Assembly: GCF_012726235.1 (NCBI RefSeq) | Contig: NZ_JAASAH010000001.1 | Span: 496,001 to 560,000 of the forward strand | Direction of reading: 5' to 3' | From: Streptomyces sp. HNM0574 | Lineage (GTDB): Bacteria > Actinomycetota > Actinomycetes > Streptomycetales > Streptomycetaceae | DNA: 64,000 bases | Shown here: positions 26,448 through 35,970 of the stretch, in pieces | How the letters are laid out: every line of letters begins with the position of its first letter | How positions within the stretch are numbered: the stretch's first letter is position 1 | Made by a program: the position numbers and the translations under genes | The notes under the pieces: generated by a model | The model's database searches: none | The model's input: only the letters and a program-made list of their open reading frames with translations | What the model was told of the DNA's origin: nothing

Positions 26448-27404
26448 TCACCGGCAGGCGTCACGCAGGGCCTGTTCATGTGTGCGTGCCGCACCGAACA
26501 CGGTCCGGACCGCGAAGGCGAGGTCCACCGAACGGCCGTCCGTGAGAGTCACCGGCACCTCGACCTGGGCGGTGATGCGATGAGACAGGAAGTCCAGTGG
26601 TTCGTAGGCCAGCGACTGCCGGTGTGGATCACGGACGGCGACCTGGCCGGTGACCGACCGGACCACTCCCGACTCGTCCACCCATTCGTCGAGATCGGGC
26701 ATGAACTGCAAGACGTCGTTGCGGAGCCGAGTGGCGGCGCGATTGCGGCGCAGGCGGCTGAGCGGGTTACCGCGACGGGGCACCTTGAGGCTGAGCGTGA
26801 TCGAGGTGTCCGGGTGGCGGCGCCCCAGGTTCCACAGGCTGCGGCCCACCTCTGCGTTGGCGCGCAGGCCGGACAGGGTGTCCGCGGGCGCGCCCTCCAG
26901 GGTCACGGTGAACTCGGAGACCGCCTCGATGCGGTCGAGAGTCTCGCGCGCCCCTGGGTGGATCACCGGCTTCAGGGCCACTGGGTTGCAGGGCAGGCCC
27001 ACTCCGTTCAGCCATTTGGTGAGTGCGGAGATTCGCGGCGCCGACATACCGCCGTACAGGGCGCCGACGAGGTTGCCGTAGGGCAGGAAGCAAAGCGTGG
27101 TCACATGGGCGACATCGGTGCCGTCCGGGAGCTCCAAAGCACCGATGGTGCCCCGCTCCCGATTCAGCTGGTGGGGAACCTCGCCGGTGGTCTTGGCGAT
27201 CAGGAGATGATCAGCCGCCGTGTCTGGGTCGACGAAACCGACCAGCTTGTCCTCGCCGCTGACCACGGTCCGTTCGCAGGGGGCGCGGGCCGCTACCCCG
27301 TCCAGGAACTCGCGCCAGGGCTGGGGCTCCATCCGAGACTCCTCGGGGCCCGCCCGGACGATCTCGAAGAAGAACACGGTGCGCTTGCGCGTCGACCTGG
27401 TCAT
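26448..27404 (-). CDS. Unknown soluble protein divergent from the BREX operon
   Basis: About 318 residues from ATG 27404 (ATG 27434 is an alternative). The sequence begins MTRSTRKRTVFFFEIVRAG and contains VTTLCFLPYGNLVGALYGGMSAPRISALTKWLNGVG and, later, WVDESGVVRSVTGQVAVRDPHRQSL. There are no membrane segments and no motif I can assign to a catalytic family. The strand-rich pattern and the position next to pglW recall small accessory proteins of defence islands, but that is inference. The 386-nt interval to pglW (27405-27790) should hold divergent promoters; I see no clear box in it. Confidence 0.6.
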   Translation of the reverse strand: MTRSTRKRTVFFFEIVRAGPEESRMEPQPWREFLDGVAARAPCERTVVSGEDKLVGFVDPDTAADHLLIAKTTGEVPHQLNRERGTIGALELPDGTDVAHVTTLCFLPYGNLVGALYGGMSAPRISALTKWLNGVGLPCNPVALKPVIHPGARETLDRIEAVSEFTVTLEGAPADTLSGLRANAEVGRSLWNLGRRHPDTSITLSLKVPRRGNPLSRLRRNRAATRLRNDVLQFMPDLDEWVDESGVVRSVTGQVAVRDPHRQSLAYEPLDFLSHRITAQVEVPVTLTDGRSVDLAFAVRTVFGAARTHEQALRDACR

Positions 27405-27790
27405 GCCACACCCCCGGGGACCCCGTACGTCCACAAGATCCTACGACGATCGCCGGTGGCGTCCTCCGGCCCCCCGAATCTGGCTTGATCGCTACACCTT
27501 ATGTCCCGTGTGTATCGCCTGTGTCGTTCCTGCTCTCCCACCTCACTCATGCTGTGCCCCCAGAGTCACTTCCGACTCCGCGCAGCCATCGTGCGGACTT
27601 TGGACAAGCCCTGCGATGCCGCCTCTCACCTGGCAGTATGTCCAGGCTGGGAGGGACTGCGATTTCGAGCTCCCGCAATTTGCCCCATACCATCGCGGGG
27701 GAATCGGAAACACGCCGAGACACCGGTGGACCGGCAGCCATGAGCGGGCATGGCCGGCAGCGGGGGAATGGAAAGGTGCGGTGAGCGTCA

Positions 27791-30700
27791 GTGGCGGCAG
27801 CAGGTGGCGGTCCGGTGGTCCCCAGACCTGGTCCACCTCAGGTGAAGCGCTGGTACCAGACACGGCCGTCCCCCTTCCCCTGGGAGCAGGACGCATTGGA
27901 CCACCTGCACCGCCGGATGCCGGACACTGCCCCGCACTACGCCTGGGCGACCTTCTCCTTCACCGCGATGAGCGGCCGGATCAACGAGTGTGACCTGTTC
28001 GTCGCGACCCCCCGCGGCCTCTACCTGGTCGAGCTGAAGGGCCACCCCGGCCGGGTTGTCAACAGCAGCGACACATGGAGCTTCCGCGCTCCGGACGGCC
28101 GGATCCGCACCATCCGCAACCCGCTGCACCTCACCGATTTGAAGTCCAAGGAGCTCAAGTCCCGCCTCCAAGAAGCGGCCCGCTCCCTCTACCCGCGCCT
28201 GCGCATCCCGCGGATCGAACCGGCCGTCTTCCTTACCGACCCGCTCCTGAACAGCGAGCTGGACACCGTGCAGCGCACCCGTGTATTCGGACGGGACGGC
28301 GCCGATACTGGGCTGCCCGGTATCTGGGACGATTTCCTCGGGCTGCCGCCGGACCGAGAGGAGCGGCGGATCCGCGAGGACTTCGCCCGGCACCTGCCGG
28401 AGCTCATGAAGAAGATTGGAGTGCGGGCCTCCACCGCCCACCTCGACTTCGGTGACGGCTGGACACTCGCCTCCCGCCCACTGGACGCCGGCCCCACCTG
28501 GGAGGACAGGTTCGCCTCGCGCAACGAGCCGATCCACGAAGAGGGCCGGGTCCGCGTCTACCTCGTCGAGCGCATGGCCGACGAGCAGAAGCGGCGCTCC
28601 ACCGCCCGCGCCGCGGAGCGCGAGTACCAAGTCCTCCAGGGCATCAACCACCGCGGCATCTCCCAGGCTGTCGCTCTGCGCCAGCACCAGGGCGGCCCGG
28701 CGATCCTCTTCCGGCACCGGGAGAGCGATCTGCGCCTCGACAACTACCTTGCGCTGCACGGCCCGAAGCTCTCCGAGACGGTCCGCCGCAGCCTGGTCCG
28801 CCAGCTCGCCGATGCCGTCCGGTACGCCCACCGCCGCTCCCTCTACCACCGTGCCCTGGCAGCCCGTTCGGTGTACGTCAGCGCTCGAGGGAACGGCTCC
28901 GCCCCGGTCCTGCGGATCATCGACTGGCAGGCCTCGGCCCGCGACTTCGATACCACCTCGCTGCGCTCGCTCGGCGAAGCCTCCTTCACCGGCGAGCACC
29001 TGGAGGACTCCGCCCAGTGCTACCTGGCCCCGGAGACCGACTCCGACTACCCCGACCCGGTGGACCTGGACGTCTTCGGCCTCGGCGCGGTCTCCCATCA
29101 CATCCTCACCGGGACCCCGCCGGCCTCATCACGTACGGCCCTCAAGGAACGCCTCGCGGCCGACGGCGGCTTGCACATGTACGGGGTCAGCGACTCCGTG
29201 GACCCAGGCCTCGACGAGCTGGTGTACGCCGCCACCCGCTCCCTCACTGACGACCGGCTCGCCTCGGCCGACGCCTTCATCGACCTCCTCGACCAGGCGG
29301 AGCAGGCCAGCGCCGCCCAGGCCCTCTCGGTGGAGGCCGACCCGCTGGAGGCCACCCCAGGCCAGTCCGTCGACGGTGACTGGACGGTCGAGCGGGTGCT
29401 CGGTGCGGGTGCCACCGCCCGCGCCCTCTACGTCACCCGGGCGGTCGAGGACGAGCACGGCCGCACCGTCCGCCAGGAGCGCGTCCTCAAGGTCGCCCTG
29501 GACCAGGAGAAGAACGAGCGTCTCGCGGCCGAGGCGGCAGCCCTGAAGCAGGTCAGCAGCGGCCGCATCGTCAAGCTGTACGACGGCCCGCGCAGCCTGG
29601 CTGGACGTAGCGTCCTGGCCCTGGAGTACGCGGGCCAGGAGACACTCGGCCAGCGGCTGCGAGCGAAGGGGCGCCTCGGCTACGAGCACCTGGCCTCCTT
29701 CGGCGATGACCTGTTCACCGCCCTCGACGACCTGGCCGCCCGCGGCATGCGCCATCGCGACCTCAAGCCCGACAACCTCGGCATCACGCTGCGCGAGGAC
29801 GGCGGCTCGCAGCTCATGCTGTTCGACTTCTCCCTCGCCGGCGCTTCCGACCGGGACATCAAGGCCGGTACCCGCGGCTACCTCGATCCCTTCCTGGGAT
29901 CGGGAGGACGCCGGGTGTACGACGACTACGCCGAGCGGTACGCGGCCGGTGTAGTCCTGCACGAGATGGCTTCCGCTGTCCGCCCGGAGTGGGGCAGCGG
30001 CGGCGACGACCCGCAGACCGCCCTCACCGACGCAACGCCGGTGATCGCTGTCGACGCATTCGACCAGGCGCTGGCGCCGGGCCTGGAAGCCTTCTTCGAG
30101 AGGGCCCTGCACCGTGAGACGAAGCAACGTTTCGAGACTCTGCGGCAGATGCGCGACAGCTGGCGGGCCGTCTTCAGCGACGCGGAGGGCGGACGCCCGC
30201 ACCCCACCGGGGAGGCCGCTGCCCTGGTCGGTCTCGGCGTGCTGCCCGAAGGCTTGACCGAGGACGACATCCGCGACCTGCAGGCCGACCGGGCCGGTCT
30301 CGGCACCGACCTCAAGACGGCAGGCCTGACCGTGCGCGCGGCGGCAGTGGCCGAGGAGTTCGGCGCCGCGACGGTGGAGGAGTTGCTCGACCTTCCACTC
30401 AACCGGTTCCGCGGCAAGCGCGGCATCGGCGCGGTGGTGAAGAAGGAGCTCAGCCGCCGGCACCGGCAGTGGACGGCGGCGTTGCGGCCGAAGAAGGGGC
30501 GGGGCTCGGCGGCGGTCTCGCCGACGCCGCCCCGGTCCGGCGCCTCGGCGGAGGAGGCGGCTGCGTCCGAACTGCTCGCCGGGGAGCAGGTCCGGCAGAA
30601 CGTCGAGCGGCTCGCAGCGCTGCTCAATCCGGTGCCGGGGGGTCGCAAGGACAACAGGCGGCCGCAGGTTGTGGCGGCCTGGCTCGGGCTCGACGGGAAG

Positions 30701-32242
30701 GCGGAGGCGGGAGCCTGGCCGACCAACCGCGAGGTCGCGAAGACCGTGCGGGTCTCCGAGTACACCGTCTCCAAGCACCTCAAAGACGCCGTCGGCGAGT
30801 GGGTCGGGGCGGGCTGGATGTCCCTGCTCCGCGACGAGCTGGTCGAGGCCGTACGGGAGGCAGGACGCGTCATGACCGCCCGCGAACTGGCCCGCGTCCT
30901 GGTTGCCGCCCACGGCTCGGAGAGCGGGTCGGCGGACGACTCCGAGCGGGCGGCAACGGCGATGGTGCGCGCGGCTGTTGCCGCAGAGGCGGTCCTCACG
31001 GGCCGTGATGAGCAGCATGAGCCCCGGCTTGCTTTGCTGCGGCGGAGCGGACGGATCGTGATCGCTCTGGAGTCCCTGGACGGGGCGGACGCCCCGACCT
31101 CGGACGAACTGGCCGCCTATGCCATGGCGCTCGGTGAGGCAGGTGACACGATCGCCTCCGCGGAGCCGCTCCCGGCCTCGGACGGTGCGCTCCGTGACCT
31201 GCGGGCGGTCGACACCCCCGAAGGAATGCCCCCGCTGTCGGATGCGCGCCTGGTCAGCCTGGCAGCCGCCACGTCGGAAGGCGCGGCAGCCTCGCCGCGC
31301 CTGGAGCTCTACCCCCGAAGCCTGGAGCTGTGGCGGGCGCTGCAGATCTCGCAGGCTGCGGCAGGCGTACGCCGGGAGACCGGAATCAGCCTGGAGGGGC
31401 TGCTCGCGCGTCTGCGTTCCCGCTTCCCCGAGATGGCTCTCGACCGGCCCACCCATGTGGAGGTCGAGGACGCGCTTGCCAAGGCCGGCTTCCCACTCAC
31501 GTACGAGCTGACCGAGAAGCGCTTCAAGCCGCCGGCCCCGGCAGGCGGGCCAGGTCTGGGCAGCAGCTGGCTGAGCTCCTCAAGCACTGGGACGCTCCCC
31601 ACAGCCCAGGCCGGCCCGTCGAGCGTGGTCGGAGACGGCCGCGCTCCGGAGCAGCTGCTGCGGGCGAAGCTGAACGCGGCGGTCCGCGCAGGCGGCTTCC
31701 TCGCCCTCAACGTGCACCACAAGCGCCTTCGGGGAGCGGCGGACGCGGTGGCGGAGGCCTTCCCTGTACAGCCGGTGAACCTGGCACGGGTCTTCCTCGC
31801 CGAGTTCAAGTCGCTCGCCGCCGAGCAGGGCACCGACTGGACGAAGGTCCTCGGCGCCGACACCCGTTACACGCGCTCCGGCGCGCTGCCTGGCGGCCTT
31901 CGGTCGTACGTGGCCCGAGTATGGCCGAGGGTGGGCGAGCGGCTGGCCGAGGCGGGCAGCAGCGAACCCGGCACGGTCTTGTTCGTCCACACGGCCGGTC
32001 TCCTGGCCCACTACTACGAGGCGGGCGGCCACGACATCCTCGTCGGCCTCCAGCGCGAGGCCCGCCGCCCCGGCGGGAGCCCGCACGGCCTCTGGCTCCT
32101 CACCCCGGCCCAGAGCCAGAACGGCTACCCGGAACTGGACGGCCGTACGGTCGAGATCACCGGCGGCGATGCCGAACGGGCCGTCCTGACCCGTGACTTC
32201 CTCAACCACCTGACGACGCATCGAGAGGTACTTGCACAGTGA
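27791..32242 (+). CDS. pglW: BREX-2 serine/threonine kinase PglW
   Basis: A 1483-residue protein. The N terminus is a NERD-like nuclease-related domain (GLYLVELKGHPGRV, Glu81 and Lys83). A first kinase-like domain follows that is degenerate: its HRD is HRA (His353) and the DFG region reads IIDWQAS. A second, intact kinase has the glycine loop GAGATARA (538), Lys567, HRDLKPDN (655-662) and DFS (679-681). The long C-terminal region contains a helix-turn-helix-like stretch (TNREVAKTVRVSEYTVSKHLKDAV). PglW is the kinase of the Pgl/BREX type 2 phage defence system. GTG 27791 is the furthest start; internal starts such as GTG at the VKRWYQ segment are possible. Confidence 0.92.
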   Translation: MAAAGGGPVVPRPGPPQVKRWYQTRPSPFPWEQDALDHLHRRMPDTAPHYAWATFSFTAMSGRINECDLFVATPRGLYLVELKGHPGRVVNSSDTWSFRAPDGRIRTIRNPLHLTDLKSKELKSRLQEAARSLYPRLRIPRIEPAVFLTDPLLNSELDTVQRTRVFGRDGADTGLPGIWDDFLGLPPDREERRIREDFARHLPELMKKIGVRASTAHLDFGDGWTLASRPLDAGPTWEDRFASRNEPIHEEGRVRVYLVERMADEQKRRSTARAAEREYQVLQGINHRGISQAVALRQHQGGPAILFRHRESDLRLDNYLALHGPKLSETVRRSLVRQLADAVRYAHRRSLYHRALAARSVYVSARGNGSAPVLRIIDWQASARDFDTTSLRSLGEASFTGEHLEDSAQCYLAPETDSDYPDPVDLDVFGLGAVSHHILTGTPPASSRTALKERLAADGGLHMYGVSDSVDPGLDELVYAATRSLTDDRLASADAFIDLLDQAEQASAAQALSVEADPLEATPGQSVDGDWTVERVLGAGATARALYVTRAVEDEHGRTVRQERVLKVALDQEKNERLAAEAAALKQVSSGRIVKLYDGPRSLAGRSVLALEYAGQETLGQRLRAKGRLGYEHLASFGDDLFTALDDLAARGMRHRDLKPDNLGITLREDGGSQLMLFDFSLAGASDRDIKAGTRGYLDPFLGSGGRRVYDDYAERYAAGVVLHEMASAVRPEWGSGGDDPQTALTDATPVIAVDAFDQALAPGLEAFFERALHRETKQRFETLRQMRDSWRAVFSDAEGGRPHPTGEAAALVGLGVLPEGLTEDDIRDLQADRAGLGTDLKTAGLTVRAAAVAEEFGAATVEELLDLPLNRFRGKRGIGAVVKKELSRRHRQWTAALRPKKGRGSAAVSPTPPRSGASAEEAAASELLAGEQVRQNVERLAALLNPVPGGRKDNRRPQVVAAWLGLDGKAEAGAWPTNREVAKTVRVSEYTVSKHLKDAVGEWVGAGWMSLLRDELVEAVREAGRVMTARELARVLVAAHGSESGSADDSERAATAMVRAAVAAEAVLTGRDEQHEPRLALLRRSGRIVIALESLDGADAPTSDELAAYAMALGEAGDTIASAEPLPASDGALRDLRAVDTPEGMPPLSDARLVSLAAATSEGAAASPRLELYPRSLELWRALQISQAAAGVRRETGISLEGLLARLRSRFPEMALDRPTHVEVEDALAKAGFPLTYELTEKRFKPPAPAGGPGLGSSWLSSSSTGTLPTAQAGPSSVVGDGRAPEQLLRAKLNAAVRAGGFLALNVHHKRLRGAADAVAEAFPVQPVNLARVFLAEFKSLAAEQGTDWTKVLGADTRYTRSGALPGGLRSYVARVWPRVGERLAEAGSSEPGTVLFVHTAGLLAHYYEAGGHDILVGLQREARRPGGSPHGLWLLTPAQSQNGYPELDGRTVEITGGDAERAVLTRDFLNHLTTHREVLAQ

Positions 32243-35200
32243 GCGCGCGGACCAAGGGCAAGGACGATTCGCTCCTCAAGGACCTCCGGAAGCAGGTCGC
32301 TGACCTGGAGGACGATCTGCGGGCGCGTAGCGAGTCGGAGCCCGAGTACCGGGAGAAGCTCCAGGCCGAGTACCGGCAGGCCCGGGAGGCCGAGCGGACT
32401 GCCGCGACGTATGGCGCGTGGCGCGACGAGCGGGTCACGCAGATCGCGGCCGCGTGGGTGCTCGGCTGCGTCTTCGTCCGGTTCTGCGAGGACAACGGCC
32501 TTGTCGAGCGGAACTGGCTCGCGGGTGTCGGCGAGCGCCTGAAGGACGCGGAGGACCACGACCAGGCGTTCTTCGCGAAGAACCCGGAGTTGAACGACCG
32601 TGACTGGATCATCGCGGCTTTCGACCACCTTGCGGAGACGAACCGTACGGTGGCGGGCCTGTTCGACCGGGCCCACAACCCGCTCTGGGAGATCGAGCCT
32701 TCGTACGAGGCGGCGACGGCGCTGCTGAAGTTCTGGCGCCGGGTCGCGGCGGACGGCGAGATCGTCCACCGCTTCGATGACCCGGAGCTGGACACGCGAT
32801 TCCTGGGAGACCTGTACCAGGACCTGAGCGAGCACGCCCGCAAGACGTATGCGCTGCTCCAAACTCCGGTCTTCGTGGAGGAGTTCATCCTCGACCTGAC
32901 CTTGGAACCGGCGGTGAAGGAGTTCGGCCTGACCCCGGTCGTCGAGATCCACGACGGGCACGGTGGCGTACGCGAACTCCCGCCGGGCCTGCGGACGATC
33001 GACCCGGCGTGCGGCTCGGGGCACTTCCTGCTCGGCATCTTCGAGCGGATGCTCGCGAAGTGGCGGGAGGCGGAACCCGGCACGGACGACATGGTGTTGA
33101 TCCGGCGAGCGCTGGGGGCGGTGCACGGCTGCGACAAGAACCCGTTCGCGGTGGCGATCGCGCGGTTCCGGCTGCTGATTGCTGTGTTGAAGGCGGCGGA
33201 TGCGCGGCGTCTGGACGCGCTGGGTGAGTTGCCGATTAACGTGGCGGTGGGCGACTCGCTGCTGCACGGGCGGGGTGCGGAGACGGTCACCGAGTCGTTG
33301 TTCACGGAGGAGACGTTTTTCTACCGGACCGAGGACGCGGGTGCGTACGCAGAATCGGTGGACCTGCTCGGTAAGAGTTCCTATCACGTGGTGGTGGGCA
33401 ACCCGCCGTACATCACGGTCAAGGACTCCCAGGAGAACAAGAACTACAAGGAGGCATACGACGCTTGCTACCGGCAGTACGCGCTGTCGGTACCGTTCGC
33501 GCAGCGCATCTTCGAGCTCGCGATCCGGGCGGGCGGCGGGCAGCGGGACGGCGGTTTCACCGGGCAGATCACCGCGAACTCCTTCATGAAGCGGGAGTTC
33601 GGCAAGAAACTGATCGAGGAATTCTTCCCGAAGGTCGACCTGACGGACGTCATCGACACCTCCGGGGCGTACATCCCGGGGCACGGGACGCCGACGGTCA
33701 TCCTGGCGGGGCGGAATAGGAACCAGCTGGCGGCGGACCGGGTGCGGGCGGTGCTCGGTGTGCGAGGGGAGCCGGGGCAGCCCGAATTGCCTAGCGACGG
33801 ATTGGTGTGGCAGGCAATTGTGGATCAGCACCGGGCGCCTGGCAGCGAGTCCGAATGGATCTCGGTTGAAGACGCAGAGAGAAATCGCTTTCTGCAGCAC
33901 CCTTGGGCCTTGGGTGGCGGGGGTGCAGCGCCCCTGCAGGCGAAGATTGAGAGTGGCACCCGCCACATCTCGGAGCTGGCCGACGACATCGGATCAGGTG
34001 CTGTAACGCGGGAGGACAGCGCATACCGAGTAGGTGCCGGGGCGTTGCGTAGGCATGGCATTTCCGAGGAGTTTCAGCGGACCCTCCTCGAATCAGAGAA
34101 CTTGCGCGACTACGGGTACGACGAACCCGTGATTGGCCTGTGGCCTTACGGTGATACGACCCTTGAAGCCCGAGCGACACAGGCGATCGAGCGGTTTCTA
34201 TGGCCAGCGCGAGTGATCCTGCGTGGGCGTATCGCGTACGGAAAGAATCAATTGGAGCGTGGGCTGCAGTGGTTCGAGTACTCGATGTTCTTCCCAGGCA
34301 AGTACGCGACGCCTCTATCGCTCACATTCGGTTTTTTCGGAACGCACAATCACTTCACACTTGATCGCGGAGGGAATATCTTCAACCGCTCCGCACCGGT
34401 CATTAAGCTCTCGAAACAGGCCGGTGAAAACCAGCACCTGGAGCTCCTTGGAGTCTTGAATTCGTCCACTGCGTGCTTCTGGCTCAAGCAAGTGAGCCAC
34501 GATAAAGGAATTCGAGGCGAGGCTGGCGGCTTTACAAGCGACGACTGGGAGCGGTTCTATGAGTTTTCGGTAACGAAGCTCAAAAAGTTTCCGGTCCCTG
34601 ACGCGTTGCCATTGGCTCTCGGTCGAGAGCTCGACGCCATAGGGCGGAATCTGGCCATTCGCGAGCCCTCCGCGATCACTTCAGCAGAGGCGCCGACCCG
34701 CGCTCGACTCGATGCGGCGCGTGTCGCGCATGCTGGCCTCCGCGCTCGAATGATCGCCCTCCAAGAGGAGCTTGATTGGACCGTGTACGGGGCGTACGGG
34801 CTGCTGTCACCCGCCGAGGTATCCCGCACTACCCTGTCCGGCGACCTCGCCGACGTGCCTGGCATCGCCCTCGGCCAGCGCGCCTTCGAGATCGTGCTCG
34901 CGCGCAAGGTGCGGGACGGCGAGGCCGAGACCGTCTGGTTCACGCGGCACGGCTCGACGCCGATCACCGAGATTCCCGATGAGTGGCCCGACGCCTATAA
35001 GGCCGTCGTGCAGGCCCGGATCGATATGATCGAGTCCGACAAGGACATCCGCCTGATCGAGCGCCCCGAGTGCAAGCGCCGCTGGTCCACCGACCCCTGG
35101 GAGAAGCGCGAGAAGGCGGCCCTGCGGACCTGGCTGCTCGACCGGTGCGAGGACCGTTCCCTCTGGTTCCACATCCGGGACGGGTTCGAGCAGCCCCGTA

Positions 35201-35970
35201 CCCTCACCACTGCCCAGCTCGCCGACGAGCTGGAGAAGCGGCCGGACGCCGAAGCCGTACGGAATACGGCCGCGTTGTACGCCGCCCACCTCGGCAAGCC
35301 GAACCTGTCTCTGGCCGCCGTCCTCGCGGACGTGACCGACGCGGAGCACGTCCCGTACTTGGCCGCGTACCGGTACAAGGAGTCCGGTCTGCGCAAGCGC
35401 ACCGACTGGGAGAAGGTCTGGGACCTTCAACGCAAGGAGGACGAGGACGGGACGCGCCTCGACATTCCCGTCCCCCCGAAGTACGCCTCCGCGGACTTCA
35501 CTAAACAGAGCTACTGGTCCAACCGTGGCAAGCTCGACGTCCCCAAGGAGCGCTTCGTCTCCTACCCGGACGCCAGCCCCGACGCCGACACCTCCCTCCT
35601 CCTCGGCTGGGCCGGCTGGGACCACCGTGACCAGGCCACTGCGCTGCTCGACCTCGTACAGAACCGCCGCCGTCAGCACGCCTGGCCCGAGGAGCGGCTG
35701 CTTCCTCTCCTCGCCGGGATCGCCGAGCTGATGCCCTGGCTGCGGCAGTGGTTCGGCGAGGTGGACGAGGAGTGGGGCGAGCAGTCCGCCGCCGAGGAGC
35801 TGCAGAGTTTCCTCGACGGTGAGTTGGACGAGCTCGGAATCGCCCGTACCGCGCTGCCCGCCTGGCGGCCGCAGAAGAAGAGCAAGGCGCGCAAGGCCAC
35901 AACGGCCGCCAAGAAGAAGATGACGAAGACGGCGATGCAGACGGAAGAAGGCGCGCACAGCCATGAGTAA
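32239..35970 (+). CDS. pglX: BREX-2 adenine-specific DNA methyltransferase PglX
   Basis: A 1243-residue N6-adenine methyltransferase with the SAM motif DPACGSGHFLLG (from Asp255) and catalytic NPPY (388-391). A coiled N terminus and a long C-terminal region follow. In BREX, PglX methylates host DNA at a defined non-palindromic site to mark self. GTG 32239 overlaps pglW by 4 nt. The segment around 33780-34760, which should include the target-recognition part, is visibly richer in A and T and in rare codons than its surroundings, which suggests exchange. No G run longer than about six is present, unlike the phase-variable pglX of S. coelicolor. Confidence 0.93.
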   Translation: MSARTKGKDDSLLKDLRKQVADLEDDLRARSESEPEYREKLQAEYRQAREAERTAATYGAWRDERVTQIAAAWVLGCVFVRFCEDNGLVERNWLAGVGERLKDAEDHDQAFFAKNPELNDRDWIIAAFDHLAETNRTVAGLFDRAHNPLWEIEPSYEAATALLKFWRRVAADGEIVHRFDDPELDTRFLGDLYQDLSEHARKTYALLQTPVFVEEFILDLTLEPAVKEFGLTPVVEIHDGHGGVRELPPGLRTIDPACGSGHFLLGIFERMLAKWREAEPGTDDMVLIRRALGAVHGCDKNPFAVAIARFRLLIAVLKAADARRLDALGELPINVAVGDSLLHGRGAETVTESLFTEETFFYRTEDAGAYAESVDLLGKSSYHVVVGNPPYITVKDSQENKNYKEAYDACYRQYALSVPFAQRIFELAIRAGGGQRDGGFTGQITANSFMKREFGKKLIEEFFPKVDLTDVIDTSGAYIPGHGTPTVILAGRNRNQLAADRVRAVLGVRGEPGQPELPSDGLVWQAIVDQHRAPGSESEWISVEDAERNRFLQHPWALGGGGAAPLQAKIESGTRHISELADDIGSGAVTREDSAYRVGAGALRRHGISEEFQRTLLESENLRDYGYDEPVIGLWPYGDTTLEARATQAIERFLWPARVILRGRIAYGKNQLERGLQWFEYSMFFPGKYATPLSLTFGFFGTHNHFTLDRGGNIFNRSAPVIKLSKQAGENQHLELLGVLNSSTACFWLKQVSHDKGIRGEAGGFTSDDWERFYEFSVTKLKKFPVPDALPLALGRELDAIGRNLAIREPSAITSAEAPTRARLDAARVAHAGLRARMIALQEELDWTVYGAYGLLSPAEVSRTTLSGDLADVPGIALGQRAFEIVLARKVRDGEAETVWFTRHGSTPITEIPDEWPDAYKAVVQARIDMIESDKDIRLIERPECKRRWSTDPWEKREKAALRTWLLDRCEDRSLWFHIRDGFEQPRTLTTAQLADELEKRPDAEAVRNTAALYAAHLGKPNLSLAAVLADVTDAEHVPYLAAYRYKESGLRKRTDWEKVWDLQRKEDEDGTRLDIPVPPKYASADFTKQSYWSNRGKLDVPKERFVSYPDASPDADTSLLLGWAGWDHRDQATALLDLVQNRRRQHAWPEERLLPLLAGIAELMPWLRQWFGEVDEEWGEQSAAEELQSFLDGELDELGIARTALPAWRPQKKSKARKATTAAKKKMTKTAMQTEEGAHSHE

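Noticed and set aside
32239..35970. Phase-variation G-tract in pglX
   Set aside because: The longest G runs seen are about five or six, too short to suggest slippage of the kind known in S. coelicolor.
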